Assembly: GCA_011033025.1 (NCBI GenBank)
Contig: WFMF01000135.1
Coordinates: 186,001-250,000, forward strand
Direction of reading: 5' to 3'
From: Beroe forskalii
Lineage: Eukaryota > Ctenophora > Nuda > Beroida > Beroidae
Length of the DNA: 64,000 nt
Shown here: positions 12,214 through 38,780 of the stretch, in pieces
How positions within the stretch are numbered: position 1 is the first letter of the stretch
How the letters are laid out: the number at the start of each line of letters is the position of its first letter
Made by a program: the position numbers and the translations under genes
The notes under the pieces: model-generated
Seen by the model: the letters and a program-made list of their open reading frames with translations, nothing else
Told to the model about the DNA's origin: nothing
Databases searched by the model: none

Positions 12214-13085
12214 CTCCAGAGGCTGCTATTGTCCGGTCGCACAATGAGCTGCTTTGAAACACTTGCTCCTGGTGTAGGTACATTGTAATTATACACGCGG
12301 CGCTACACAGAATTGTCAATAAGAAGCAGTTTAGACGTACGAGCGTGAAACTTACAAAGATAGACCTCTGAGAGAAGTAGAGCTCAATTCCTCAAGGTAA
12401 TGCAGCTCATCTTTAGTGACCATTCACCACGTGAGCCGGTTTTCACAATTCTCACCTGCATCACGCCTGCTCATCACTGTGCCAATATCACATGTTGCAA
12501 CTTGCTCCAGTGCAATACACGTTACAAACCTACACTCTATCGGTTCTGCAGTTACCATTTCAAATCCTTTGTACCTCTGTGATGAGTCATTACACGTTCC
12601 AGGCACAATGAAGTACTGCCCGTGCCCAGAGAGATCTAAAATTACAGTAAAATTCTCAAAATTCCATTGTCTGCTTTAAAATGTAAAGCAGTAGCTCAGT
12701 GTGAAATCCAACGCTCCACTTTTACTGAGAGTACATATCAGAAATGTGGGAGAGTGGGTATGCACATCGTCACTGCTTACACGATCATTCAAGAGCCTGA
12801 AGGTAAAGAGCGTAAAGTAAGGATGCCAGTGCGGCAGTTCATCACATTAAAGCCCCGCATAAAGTAGCCTGATCAGCGTCACCACCCTACCACATTGTGC
12901 TATGATAATGACGTCATTTAACCGCCTACCTTTCGTACGGGCATATTAAACCCAGGTAATCAGTGACATATCCGCTGATAATCCTGAGCCTGCCAGGCAA
13001 GTGGGTAATGATAGACCGCTAGAGAATGAGTAACATCAATAATTTATCACGGGCGAGATTAATGCTAGTCTAAGTCACTGCTTGT
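12214..13085. other. Unassigned interval with one TGACGTCA-repeat copy
   Basis: No supported gene. A copy of the dispersed repeat (ACCACATTGTGCTATGATAATGACGTCA region) is at about 12877-12935, with the TGACGTCA palindrome at 12909-12916. Open frames are under 90 codons and overlap each other on both strands. Confidence 0.5.
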
Positions 13086-13090
13086 AGTAA

Positions 13091-13375
13091 ATGCTCATGG
13101 CCTGTGACAGAAACAACTGCAGTTCTGTGACAGAAACAACTGCAGTTCTGTGACAGAACCTGCTGCAGTTTTTTGACAGAACCAGCCCCAGTTCTGTGAC
13201 AAAACCTCCGCAGTTCTGCCACAGAACCCGCCGCAGATTTATGTCAGAACCCACCGCAGTTCTGTGACAGAACCTGCCGCAGTTTTGTGACAGAACCGAC
13301 CGCAATTCTTTGACAGAACCCGCCGCAGTTCTATGACAAAACCCGCCGCAGTTCTGCGTCAGAACCCACAGCGGA
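13091..13375. repeat. 22-bp minisatellite (CAGTTCTGTGACAGAAC)
   Basis: About 12-13 imperfect units of CAGTTCTGTGACAGAACC plus CGCCG or similar. GTTCTGTGACAGAAC is itself nearly palindromic, so each unit can fold back. Confidence 0.93.
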
Positions 13376-16300
13376 TAAAACAGTCTGTTCTGAATACCAG
13401 CTGAAATTGTTATTTTTCAATGAGTGAATGAGTGACTTTTTCCTCCCTTCAATCTCTTATGTACTTCTAGTATACCAAAATACCACATGGTAAGGAATTA
13501 AATATCACTGCTGCCTTCCGCCCCTCCAATTCTCAGAGCCTGTAGAGTACATCCCAGTATTTGTACACACCCTGAATTGTTTGATGCTATATTCAACTGC
13601 CTTTTCCCCATGAGGAAGTTAGAAGGTCAGCGGCGTCTTGATGTTCCAACTTTAGCACTTACATTTAACACTGTCAAAGGTTGTGTATTGATACGTTACA
13701 ATATCACATATAAGAGCATATAACATAAGTTATACTCTCCAATGAATACAAGTGTATATATATATAAGTCAGCTGTCATGCTTTATTGGAATATCATTAC
13801 TATTGAACATTATTATCAATTATTATTTTATTTATCATTATAATTTATAGCCCAAAAGGAACAACATTTGTATTACCCCAACTGAATATCCCTCACAACA
13901 TCATGGAATGTTTGGTAACGGGTAAAAAAGCACGAACTTTGATGCATATTAAACGCCAATGGCGATAGCCTGAGGCTGAAGCTGTTTTAAAAACTTGCCT
14001 TGCCTTACTACATCAAACTTTTCAATAAAGCACCCATTAACTTTGTAGGAAACACCTTCTGACTTCTCTATGGAAGTGGGAGAAAGTAAATAAGAATAGT
14101 ACCATCAACCTCTATCCGTTATGAGCTTGCACAGTGACCTTACACTTGTGTATTTGATTTCGCCACAGCACTGCACAGTTCTACTGTGCTCTTCTTTCAA
14201 ACATAACCTTTCATCATGTATAATCGGTTATAAAATAGTCATTGTAGTGCTTTTTCTTTTGTTAGAACAAAGACCTCAGTTTGTTGCACATTTACATCTC
14301 CGATAAAAACAGCTGTTTTTGGCATAGGAAAGTCCAATTTGAACATGTATTATTTGCCAACGACATGGGAGGCAGGCCCCTTCGGTGGCCTTGTATATTT
14401 GATTTATAGTGAGTGGACGTGCCCTTTTAGTTTACTCCTTTGTGATCGATGAGGACTGTGAGATGGTTACTGAGATTTGAATTTTCAAATTTCTGTGTTT
14501 TCAGAGACTGTACCTCTGCGTCACATGAAGCCGTTAACACCATTGATTGAACCAATGATAACCATTCACTATAATCAGAATCATCTTCCTTAATCTAATG
14601 TGCTGAGCTTCGAAAGCAAAAGTTCTGAACACAACTTCTGATAAAGATTACCAATCTGTTTGAATCACCGATGCAATTTGATACTTTCTTGCGCCGTCTA
14701 GCGATCTTTAATTACAAATTGCAATATTGACTCGCAAATCCAACCACTTATTACCTAAAGTTTTAATTTGGAAATCAACAGAATGATGAATAGAGCCAAT
14801 AACTACTATGGAGGATTTTTTTGAAATTACCAATAGGAAATCTTTGTAGCTGAACTTTCAAGAAAAATTTTGACACCTTGTCAAGTCTAATCTGCCGCTG
14901 TTTGCCGCTGTTGAGTGTTGACTGTAGGTTTGATTAAACGTGTACTTTACCTTGGCCAATCGCCAGAGATTCGAGTATTATAATATGATTGCAAACAGTA
15001 CTTACGTACTTGTGCACCTTGACCAGACATCAGAATGTTCAGCTGACACCAAGCCAGGTTTATTTCCCTAAATTATATGTTCTCCCGCACTCCACATATA
15101 CTCATATTCTCTTAACGAAAATCGAAAGTACGAAATACCGAACTGTATTCAATCTTGATAAAGTCTTGGTCAGGAACTTGTCAATGACGAACGGTGATTT
15201 GTCTTACTGCACAGTGCACACTGATGCCGCACCTTTAATGCTAGATACGATCTACAAAGTAGTGATCACTGATCAGGCACTGTCTGTGAAATAATGGTGC
15301 ATCAAACTTAAAAACCTTCCTATCTCTCTGATTCTAGATGTAATAAGAGTTTTATCATGCTAGTGAAAGGTGTACGTGATACATTGGCTTTACGTATCAA
15401 AACAAAAGAATTTCAATGATATATCAGTTATTTCACCTGTACTTGGTTATTGAGCATCTTCTACTCATTGTCCAGTGGCTGAGTATGATTTCTAGCTTTA
15501 TTCAGGCTTGTGGTTGCTGGCTTCAATATTGGGCGTCAACTTCATGTTTTATGCCTTGATTCTGAGGATTGAACATTCAATACCACGAAACCAGCCCTCA
15601 ACTGTACTACAACTTTGAGCTCAGATAAATACATAAACTGTGGCTAACTTAGTTCTGACTTTAACATTTAGAATATACCTTAACATATATAATGCCTCAA
15701 GTGGTTGAATTATAACCTGTGTCTGAGACTTTAAATAAGGGGCGTGTTCCCACCATTTTACCTGGCTGCTACCTAACTCCCACTTCCGAAGTGATTAAGA
15801 GCTCTCAACATACATTTCATGTTGATATTTCACTTTGCTGAAAGTTATGAATTTAAAAACTCTATCGTATCATTGAACGTTTTAACTTGCTCCCTAAGAA
15901 AGTTATGGTGCGCCGTGTAAAAGCGTGTAAACTACCTCGAGAGCAAGCTAAACAGCCGTTTTCCTAAATTCTTGTGTAATCTGTAAGGGAGATCTTTTAT
16001 CAAGCCTCTGTAAATATGCTTATGTAAAAGTGTACTGTTCTAACTTACCTTACTGGCCTATGACGCTTTAGCGTTCTGCACTCGGAAAAGTAACTTTACC
16101 TAATGCCTTTGTGTTCTGAGAGCTGTGCATGGGAACGGCCGAACTGAGTGAGGGCGTTAGTGGATATTACTGAGCCTAATGTTAGCAATTCTCGCATAGT
16201 TACTGGATAGAAGATATTCAACGGATCAAGTTGGTGGACACTTGGCGATACAATTCATGAGTACTAAATACATGAATTATGGATGGAACCCACTTAACAT

Positions 16301-17620
16301 TACCTATCACATCCTAGGAAGGTACATTCTAATGCCGCACATGCCAGCGAGCTCCTCATGAATATATGGAATGAGAGAATGGAATGAGAGAATGGAATGA
16401 GAGAATGGAATGAGAGAATGGGTCTGATAGTGGAGCGCTCTGCATATAGTAGAGACGCATAGGACGAAGTAACTAAAATTGAACTGCCCATGAAATTGGG
16501 ATAAAATGAGATATTGATGAAATTTTTGGCAATTCGCTTCAGGTCATCGCAGTGCACGAAAATATCAAGTTTCATGAAAATCAGACAATGGGAAGTGCAT
16601 AAAACTGACGCTGAAAAAATCGTTTAAAATCCAATGCGTCCCTACTAGCAGGGGCATTGTACAGGTGAAACAGGTGCAAAAGCTGCAGTGTTTCAGTCAA
16701 AGCTGGAACCCTGCCTAGTTTGCATACTTAGTAGGTTCTTATTTACACTAATTACTTAATTACACTAATTACTTATTTACACTAATTACTTAATTACCCT
16801 AATTACTTAATTACACGTATTTCAGACACACGTAACACACGTAGTGTACATTATAGCACTCCAACAACGTGTAAGTTGCGGTATACTGCTAACACTTCGA
16901 CATGAAACTCATTAACGTATCAAGAGTATCCCTATCTTTAAAACCTCGGAGGATTTAGTTATAAAATGTACAATGTATACAATGTACAATATAATGTAAG
17001 TGAGAAACCTTAGTACATCGCAGATAATCTGGGGACAAAAAAGCCCAGCCGAATATATATATATATCAGGGTATTCATTTCGTATCCCTACGAATTGTCA
17101 GTTGAACCAAAGCTGCCGGTTGCTGGTGATGGTCCTACACTGCTGTCACCGGGATGTGATTATACTGGTTATGGGTCTGGGAGAAACGTCTCCTGGCATC
17201 AGCGATTAATCCGTAACAAAGATTTCAGTATTTCAGCAATTCGAGCCGTTGTAAATTAACAGCTCTTTTTGTAGTACTCTCCTCCACAAGGGTGTACACC
17301 TCATTTTTCAAACAATAAAACCGGCCCCATTCTTATTACTATATTGGGATTAACCTTCGTTCCGGCCAACGTAATTAATTGACAACTGTGTCATATTTTA
17401 AGTTCCGAGCTTGCAGAGCCTTACTCTTTAATCCTACATAAACGGGGGCTGTAATCACGTTCTCACTGTGCAGGTTTTCACATTGCAAGATGCTTTGCTA
17501 GCCCCGAGGAATAACTATTGCAGAGCAGGACACTATTTTATTTTGAGAATTTACAGCATATTGCTTAAGGTGGTTTGATGATCCAAACACCAGAATTGCA
17601 TGCTTCCCAGCCTCATTCCT
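13376..17620. other. Unassigned interval upstream of the visible GRK exons
   Basis: I looked here for the missing N-terminal GRK exons (the family has a conserved CxxQPIG..LF..FC stretch) and found none. Minor repeats: a 13-base GAGAATGGAATGA repeat of about four units at 16370-16420, and ACACTAATTACTTAATT units at 16735-16815. The open frame of 101 codons at 14989-15294 has no recognisable domain. Confidence 0.45.
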
Positions 17621-17623
17621 TAC

Positions 17624-18349
17624 AATCTCTCTGATAATGAAGTTAATGAGGTATTCCCTCCTAGGATAACTACTCTCTGATAATGAGGTTAATGAGGTGT
17701 TCCCTCCTAGGATAACTACTCTCTGATAATGAGGTTAATGAGGTGTTCCCTCCTAGGATAACTACTCTATGATAATGAGGTTAATGAGGTGTTCCCTCAG
17801 GATAACTACTCTCTGCTAATGAGGTTAATGAGGTATTCCCTCCTAGGATAACTACTCTCTGATAATGAGGTTAATGAGGTATTCCCTCCTAGGATAACTA
17901 CTCTCTGATAATGAGGTTAATGGGGGTATTCCTCCTAGGATAACTACTCTCTGATAATGAGGTTAATGAGGTATTCCTCCTAGGATAACTACTCTCTGAT
18001 AATGAGGTTAATGAGGTATTCCCTCCTAGGATAACTACTCTCTGATAATGAGGTTAATGAGGTATTCCCTCCTAGGATAACTACTCTCTGCTAATGAGGT
18101 TAATGAGGTATTCCCTCCTAGGATAACTACTCTCTGATAATGAGGTTAATGAGGTATTCCCTCCTAGGATAACTACTCTCTGATAATGAGGTTAATGAGG
18201 TATTCCCTCCTAGGATAACTACTCTCTGATAATGAGGTTAATGGGGTATTCCCTCCTAGGATAACTACTCTCTGATAATGAGGTTAATGAGGTATTCCCT
18301 CCTAGGATAACTACTCTCTGATAATGAGGTTAATGAGGTGTTCCCTCAG
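17624..18349 (+). repeat. 46-bp minisatellite containing copies of the GRK splice acceptor
   Basis: About 16 units of 46 bp (a few of 44-45). Each contains TGATAATGAGGTTAATGAGG and TTCCCTCCTAGGATAACTAC. The last unit ends TTCCCTCAG followed by GATAACTACGAGAAG, the true 3' splice site and first codons of the GRK exon at 18350. Every unit therefore carries a pyrimidine stretch, an AG and the first nine exon bases. One internal unit (near 17790) has the same CCCTCAGG form as the functional site. Confidence 0.95.
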
Positions 18350-30701
<12,352 letters not shown>

Positions 30702-31370
30702 CTCTATTCTCAAGACCGTATTCTAAAGAGTAGGCTATATATCCGTGTTAATTATATATACCTTGTTAAAGCGGCTGTCGTTTCCTGATAGTGGTATAAA
30801 TCCAATGAATCGTACCAGACTGTATTCGATTACTGCACGCACCCTGCAAACTCTATCTTCGTGTAGCTCCTCATGATTGGGTATAATCTCTTGGGACCTA
30901 ATTAGGGGTGTTAATTTAGATTTAACTTAAGCAATCATCGGTAGCATTCGTTATAATTCATGACAAATCTGCAGATCAGGCCGCTATAAACATTCTCTTG
31001 ACAGGGCCTTATTATTGTGATTTTTTCGACATTTAATAGCACCTCAATGGTTGGTATTATGTCGTAGATTTAATGAAATCTTGAAAGTAGGAACCAGGAA
31101 CACTTCCTCAAACTGTTTAAATGTATTTGCTCAAAGTGCAGAAGAACATTAATGGGCTGTTCTCATTAGAATTCAAACTAAGAAGGCAAAGCCCTCACTT
31201 ACTCGGAAAAGTGTGTAATGGCATGACGTAAATTTTGTGATTACGAACTGCTCATGTAAAACTGACGTCATTTACGAGAACCTTTTAGGTCAAATTATGC
31301 AAATCAATGCAAATCTCTTAACAAATCTGTTCGGCATATTACGTAATCGTTTAAAGTTTAAACTTACAGT

Positions 31371-31508
31371 GCTGAACTTGAGGCAGGTACGTTTCTAGGT
31401 TTGGTACGATTGCACGGCTCGGCATATTTTAGTATCTACAAATTACATATACCGAGCCGAGCAATCGTACCGAACCTAGAAACGTAACAAAACTGCCTGA
31501 AGTTCAGC
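31371..31508. repeat. Foldback (MITE-like) element, about 140 bp
   Basis: GCTGAACTTGAGGCAGGTAC, CGTTTCTAGGTTTGGTACG and GATTGCACGGCTCGG on the left are mirrored by CCGAGCCGAGCAATCGTACC, GAACCTAGAAACGTAAC and GCCTGAAGTTCAGC on the right. The loop is AT-rich, about 30 bases. Confidence 0.9.
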
Positions 31509-32123
31509 TCTGTTATGCTTCTTGGAGGTGCTGGTTGTTGTAGTTCAAGTGCTGGTTGAAGGCTGAGGGATTCTAATTAGCAGATATCTAAACGTAGTGT
31601 AAACTCCAAGGGATAAACTCCACAGTAACTGTGTATTCTCTTAATCCTGGTGATGTTCTGAGTGTGTGAAGCCAGGACTCTTCCATTGCACATACTGTGA
31701 AGCCCATGGCATTGTGAATAGTAACAAAAACTGTAACTTCACGAAATTTTATTATTGTACTGTATCCATTTTCCATCTATGATGCCGACTATTCTAACTG
31801 ACAGCTGGTTCTAACTGTTTTTAGTTATACAGAATGTACGTTAGATAAACAGAAAACATTTTAACGTAATATCATGTGACCAATGGCAACTGATAGAAAT
31901 CTGAAATAATGTAAATGAGGTTTCCTCTTGCCGTGCGACCCGTCCAGTGTGTCTGTCAGTTGATTATTGTCGCATGTCTTCGTGAAAATGTGTTATCCTT
32001 GTATCATATCGGCGGCATATCAGCTCTGCATCTCGATATCGATCTGTATTAATCAGCTTGTGAGTTGTCAGACGACTTGTGTGATAATTATAATACTCGG
32101 CGTATTTGACCGTACAAAATGGT

Positions 32124-32221
32124 GGATTGCTCGGATTTCGTCTGCCTATCACGTGATTTCCTTTACGCATTCGAAGGAAATCACGAGATAGGTCATAGGC
32201 TGTCGAAAATCCGAGCAATCC
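32124..32221. repeat. Foldback element, about 98 bp
   Basis: GGATTGCTCGGATTTCG and CTATCACGTGATTTCCTT are mirrored by AAGGAAATCACGAGATAGG and CGAAAATCCGAGCAATCC around a loop of about 10 bases. Confidence 0.9.
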
Positions 32222-34102
32222 GATCAGTTCATAATATGCTGAGTATTGGTTTTGTCAAGGCTAATATGCCACCGATATCACAGTCTTAGATTCCACTTTC
32301 TAAAAGCCCTATAAAGGTTGTTACTTGGTTACCATGGTGCTGGCTGATTCTCACCATAATTCAATCAAATCTGATTAGCATTGATTAATTCTGATTGATA
32401 TTCTTATTAACTCTGATTACGATTTTCTGTTTTCAAATGAAATGTTCATGTTGATTAATTAATTCGATTCTCATGTGACTAGTGGCACAATTGATTAAAA
32501 CTCTGTATTTATTCTAATATCTTGATTCTTGAGGCAATCCTTAAAAAATCCTAAAAGATCAATCAAGATTCTTGACCACGTGACTTGGTCATCTAATAAG
32601 ATAAAGAAGTAAAGAACTTATCAGCAAAAATGACTCGTTTATCATTTTAAATGATTTGCATGTTCCTGTTTTGAACTGCTGTTGCTGGTTTGAATAATTG
32701 CTGTTGTTGATTAGGTCCTGCTGATTTTACTGCATGTGATTGAAAATATTCATTTCACAATATACTACTGATTTTTTTGATTTTTACAAACCAATTATCA
32801 CAAGAATTGCGCCTGAGAGCACGATTCTTGTTGTCCACTGTTCCCATCTGCAGGCGCTTAATTTCCCTCCCCGTCATAAGAAAATCAGAATTCACGAAGA
32901 TGAATAACAACTGTCAGCTAATCCAAGTTCCTTGCACCGTACGCGCATAACTTTGTGGTGGCGCATAGGTTTCACGTGTGATCATCAGTTCACGAATCGC
33001 GCCGCGCACGTCTCGTATAGGTTCGTTGTAATTTTAGATTCCGCGCATAGCTTTTATTTCATTTTATGTAAGTTTTGTTACGTTAGCAGTTTGGCGACTC
33101 CTCGTAGGCTTTTGCCAACTTACGATTACGCTGCTTGTTCTATATAAATAAATGTTTTTTCTCCGAGATGATCATTGATAAGTCCACATGATTCAATGAT
33201 TTATACTTAATTTTGTTATTGGTTCAACATATTTCTTCGAGTCACACAACTTTGACGATTCAGTCCCATCACTCTGTCAAATTGCCTCGATTGCTTTCAT
33301 GTTGCAGCAATTCTTGAAATAGTTGTTGCTTATTTTTGTTGTTTAAAATGCCAGTAATAAAGTTAGAAATGAGTTTGTAAGTAAATCACTCCTCGGCCTT
33401 ATGTTCTGATAGGCGCCGGAGTGAATTACTGATGTTTTGATAATCGCTCAATTTCATGCGGCTGATGGCACTTGCCTAAATCAGTGAACCATGCTCAAAT
33501 AACTGCCATTCTGAGAGCCTGGTCATTATTTCAATGAAATTGAAATTCGGTAAAAAGGCACGGACGGACGGACGGACGGACCCCACTGATATTATAAAGG
33601 AGCAATCCGGGCACTTTCCAAAAATTACAGTAGTTGTATTGCAAATCTGTACCTGCTATGCACATATCCTATTTCTCATCCTCCAAACCACGATCTCTGC
33701 CAACCCTCTCATTTGCCTTTTTGTATACACAAAAAGGCCAATGGGGAGGGAAAAAAAAATTGATAATAATCAAAAGCGGAAATTATTTGAGCTTTTCAAT
33801 GATAGCTTATAATTAAACGATGAGTTATATTCTTTGAATTTTTGATTTTTCAGTGGTCGTGATTTCGAAGATTTTTGTTAGTTAATTAATCAAAACTACA
33901 CCATTTCGTTTTATCAGTGTTCAGACCCCCTCCTCATTTCACTATCAGCCGATTTAAGCACCTTCTTCACATTCACAAGTGCACTCAACGGTCAACACGA
34001 ACTTTTCACTCTATTATCATTGGCTGGTTTAGTTTTAAGTATATTTATTTTATCTTTCTCAATGCATTTGACTAATCAGACTCTAATGCCTTCACCTAGC
34101 CC

Positions 34103-34217
34103 ATATGTGTACACATGGATCGATTTTATACAGAAATTTTTATCACTCAGTTATCTGTATCGAAATAAGTGTGCTAATTTTTTCGACTCTTTTCAATCGA
34201 TCCATGTGTACACATAT
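34103..34217. repeat. Inverted repeat, 22-bp arms
   Basis: ATATGTGTACACATGGATCG and ATT at the left are mirrored by AATCGATCCATGTGTACACA and TAT at the right, 69 bases apart. The arms themselves contain the palindrome TGTGTACACA. Confidence 0.85.
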
Positions 34218-37200
34218 ACAGTTCACCTCTGAATGCATGCTCATGTCACGTAATAAAATCCTGTAATTTTAGGATTAATGTTTTTTGGATCTTCCATGCC
34301 AACACCCATGTGCATTATACGTAAACGTAAAGGTTGTTACACCATGGAATTGCGCTCCCACTTCCATTTCTAACACAATGTTTCGATTCTTGCTCCATAG
34401 TCCATCCTTCCACTACCATTTCTAACACAATGTTTCGTTTCTCACTCCATCCTCCACTCCCATTTCTAACATAATGTTCCGTTTCAGACTCCCCCAAACA
34501 GCAATTCAGAATCATGAGCATTTTGAAGTATCGTGACGGATTCTAGGTAAATTTGCGCCACCTTGTGATGGCAGCGCCAGCATAACTTACACCGGCGCCA
34601 GTGAAATAGCCAGCACATTGCAGGATGCGGCGGCCGCCCTGGTCCAATTAGACACAGATGCAAGATATTGAAGTAATACAATTATTGTATAATTAATTAA
34701 TAGTTAATTATATATAATTACATGGAATCACACTGGACTGCCATAGCTATTGGACCGGAGCGTTTTATTTGAGTAATATTTGTTTTGAGTCTTGAAATGT
34801 TGAAATTGAGAAAGAAAACATTCCTTTCTTTGTTTGTGCTGAGAAGTGATGGTCCTATACTGCAATTTCATGTACACAGTATGTATATTTAAGTTAAACC
34901 TATCCAAGTAATTAATGATTTTATTGAATTGTGAACCATTTTCGAGCGCATATCTTCACTTTTAATGGATCCCTGCTGCAAGGTGCTTCAGCTATCATTG
35001 AATCATGAGACTATGACTAAAAGTACAAAACCGTCTAGGAGGTGGGGGTGGAAGCGTGACTCACTAAAAATGAATAATTTGTTCATATTTTACTCCTAAT
35101 GATTATCCTGTGAATGATTATTCATGGTCTGTATAACTTTACTGTTATGTCAATGCTGGAGAAAAATGGAAAAAGATCTGAAAGTGAAAGTAATAATGTT
35201 GGTAAATCAAGCGACTGAATCATCGCAATATGTGGATATTTGGCATGAATTTAAATGAAGCAACAATTCAAATCGCGATTCCACGCTCTATAATGGAATT
35301 TCAACTGAAACGGCAAGTTTGCGGTGGTACAGAATCAGAAAGGTTTTTGTTAGAACGCAGCCGTTTGTTTTTATGCCTATTACAATTAAACGAGTTTAGT
35401 TTTGAAATGCTTCAGTGTTATGTGTCGGGCGAGGGAGCTGAGATTGAAGACATTTTGATGAATTAATAAATGAAAATAGCAGTGTTAGTAACACTGTCAC
35501 TTCGTACATATTACTGGTTAAAGAAATTTTAGTTTTTAAGAAGTTTTCAAGGGTAGTCTTGTTTCAGTTTGATCTCTGAGAGTACTTCCAGTTCAATGTC
35601 ATTAGTTCGTGAAATTATTCCCAGTCCCCAATGGCTGAAACATGCTGTATGTATTGAAGAGAGTTGTAGCTTTTAATTTTGTAAGACTGATAAGTGTGCT
35701 CAGCTTTTAGTTTATCATTATATTGAATATTTTGGATGAATTTCCTGGGATCCCACAGGCTTTTGTTCTTCTAATCGCCTGTTGATTGATTGGGCATTGA
35801 AAATCACTGTAAAGTGTTACAGGCTTCAAGCTTGTTGACCTTGAGCACAACTAAAAAAAATTAATACCACTATTTTGATGGTTGAACTTGAAGCAAACTT
35901 CAACACATAGTAAATCGATTTTAAGTTGTGCTCTGTTTACATAAAACTCAATGTTTTGACTGTGACACAGTCCTCGGGAGGTCGGCAAGATTGAAGCCTG
36001 TAATATTGTAATTTGGAATGTGTCGATTAAAATGTTTGGCCGGTTCACCTGTACCCTGTAAATCATCTGTAAATACAAAATGCAATAGGTCATGTTGTTG
36101 TGTGTTAACTGTATTTGACGATTAATGGACCCTGATAATAGGATATCTCGGGTACCGTTGTTTTTTCTTAATCTTTAATAATATAATATTGATATAATAT
36201 AATATGATAATTTTCGATTCTATTTCGATAGCCTTTGTTTCAGAGGTTTTTCTATTCGCAAATCCTTTCGAGCTAGATAATTTAAGTTTCGTTTCACTGG
36301 CACAATGCCAAATGTATGGCAGTGGAATGATTTGACGTACAGAGAATAGGATATTGTTTGATCTGTCCTTGAGTGAAGAGATTATCGGCATCAATACGGT
36401 TTTACATCGAAATACCCGTTCAAAAACTCAAAATAATTATCAGCACCAGGCACGAACAAACTCGGCGCCATGCCCATGCACATGCATGTGCTATATCGCT
36501 CCATGCATGTGCTAACTCGGCACCATGCATGATATACATTATACATGGGCTATAGCAGTATCATGCATGTGTACCATGTGTATTTCGCTGTATGACCTTC
36601 GAAAACAGGGAAGTGACATTTTAGCAACGGATTATCTAAATTTCAGATGCATTATAACGTGAAAAAGTCCAGTGTTTAAATTTTATGATTATGAAATTAC
36701 TATGAAATTAAAGCTACAAGATGATTTTAATAATAATTAATCAGTGTTCAATGTTCATTGTTCACCCATAAGCTGGTATTGAATTTGATCCCTTTGCAGC
36801 CTTCGTGTGATTTAACCATAAACAATTCCCCGAGTATTTCAGCGTCTGCATATTTTATCTATTGAACATGAAGGATGAGGATTTAGAATTTAGATATTTA
36901 GTTGTGAAGAACAATAGAAAAATTATAATATTCGTACTTATCAGTGATGCTATATTTGAATGATAATAATGGTAGTCTGAGTTTGGCGGGATAATATTTC
37001 AAAATTTATATATCTTTTACAATTAATATGTATGTTGTTATAGCGCTTCCATTTGTTACTTCCCTAAATAATCTACGTACTACGTAGCTTTCTGAATAAT
37101 TTTTTATCTTATTAATATTATAGTCCGTTGGATTGGATTAAAGATGTGCTGTTGTAATATTCTGAAACAAAAAAAAACTTCGTCATTTCTGAGTTTTTCA

Positions 37201-37329
37201 ACTTTTGGTTGATTCAACTTCCGAAAGCCCGATCCCATCTCCTTTCGAAGTCATGTGAAGGCATGTTCAATATTGTATTTTATTCATTACAAAATCAAAT
37301 GCAATTGAACTTAAAAAGTACAATTGAAC

Positions 37330-38780
37330 TTAAAAGTAGAACGCATGGTTAACAGTACCTTCAAATCAATACAAAATTGCTTGCACCGTGCGCGAACCTT
37401 GAAAGTGTGCACTTCGCGCACTTTCCTAATAAAAGAGCGTGCGCAGTGTACACACTTGAAAAGTGCGTGCACCGCGCTGTGCACACACTTTGAAAGTGTG
37501 CGCGGAGTGCACACATTTTTAAACTGCGTGACAGTGCATACACTTTAAAAGAGCGTGCGAAGTGCCCAAACTATAAAATTGCATGCACAGTGCACATACT
37601 TAAAAATGCGTGCGCAGTGCACATGCGTGTGCCGCGCTGTCCACACACTTGAAAAATGCGTGCGCCGCGCTGTGCACACACACATTGAAAGTGCGTGCAC
37701 ATACACTTTAAAGTGCGTGCGCAGTGCGCACACTTTAAAGTGCGTGCGCAGTGCACACACTTTAAAGTGCGTGCGTCGCGCAGTGCACACACTTTAAAAG
37801 TGCGTGCGCAGTGCACACTTTAAAGTGCGTGCGTCGCGCAGTGCACACACTTTAAAGTGCGTGCGCATTGCACACTTTAAAGTGCGTGCGCAGTGCACAC
37901 ACTTTAAAGTGCGTGCGCAGTGCACACAATTTAAAGTCCGTGCTCAGTGCACACACTTGAAAGTGCGTGCGGAGTGCGCACACTTTAAAGTCCGTGCTCA
38001 GTGCACACACTTGAAAGTGCGTGCGGAGTGCGCACACTTTAAAGTCCGTGCGCAGTGCACACACTTTAAAGTGCGTGCGCAGTGCACACACTTTAAAGTG
38101 CGTGCGCAGTGCACACACTTTAAAGTGCGTGCGCAGTGCACACACTTTCAAGTGCGTGCGCAGTGCACACACTTTTATAGTGTGTGCGCAACAATTAACA
38201 CACTTTAAAAGTGTGTGTGCAGTGCACACTTGAAAGTGCGTGCGCAGTGCACACTTTAAAGTGCGTGCGCAGTGCACACACTTTAAAGTGCTTGCGAAGT
38301 GCACATACTTCAAAGTGCGTGCGCAGTTCACACACTTTAAAGTACGTGCGCAGTGCACACACTTCAAAGTGCGTACACAGTGCACACTTAAAAGCACGTA
38401 CGCAGTGCACACTTAAAAGTGCGTAGGCAGTGTTCTCACTTTACAAGTTTTTGCGCAGTACACACTTTAAAAGTGCGTGCGCGGCGCACACACTTTAAAA
38501 GTGCGTGCGCGGCGCACACACTTTAAAAGTGCGTGCGCGGCGCACGCACTTTAAAAGTGTGTGCTTCGCACTGTGCACACACTTTGAATGTGCGTGCGCC
38601 GCGTTGTGCACACTTTGAATGTTCGTGCGCCGCGTTGTGCACACTTTGAATGTTCGTGCGCCGCGCTGTGCACACACTTTGAATGTGCGTGCGCCGTGCT
38701 GTGGCGCTGTGCGCACACTTTGATTGTACGCGCGGAATGTGTGTGCACAGCGCGGCGCACACCCATCTTAAAGGGTGCAC
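37330..38780. repeat. 25-bp quasi-palindromic minisatellite
   Basis: Units of CACTTTAAAGTGCGTGCGCA plus GTGCA. CACTTTAAAGTG, TGCGCA and GTGCAC are each palindromic, so every unit can pair with itself or its neighbour. Variants with CGCCGCGCTGTGC cluster at both ends. Overlapping open frames on both strands (CAVHTLKCVRS and CALRTHFKV types) reflect the repeat. Confidence 0.97.

Larger units (their letters stand above)
30702..37329. other. Non-coding interval downstream of GRK
   Basis: Probably GRK 3' untranslated sequence followed by intergenic DNA. It contains small foldbacks at 31371-31508, 32124-32221 and 34103-34217, a TGACGTCA site at 31263-31270 in a different context, a CGGA microsatellite near 33564, three ~50-bp repeats near 34350-34497 and a CATGCATGTGC repeat near 36472-36580. 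Open frames are short and featureless. Confidence 0.6.

Noticed and set aside
14989..15294. 101-codon + strand open frame as a missing GRK or other exon
   Set aside because: It does not resemble the GRK N-terminus or any family I recognise and has no matching splice sites.
37852..38412. Minus-strand 186-codon cysteine-rich frame
   Set aside because: A repeat translation of the 25-bp quasi-palindromic array, with an equivalent frame on the + strand.
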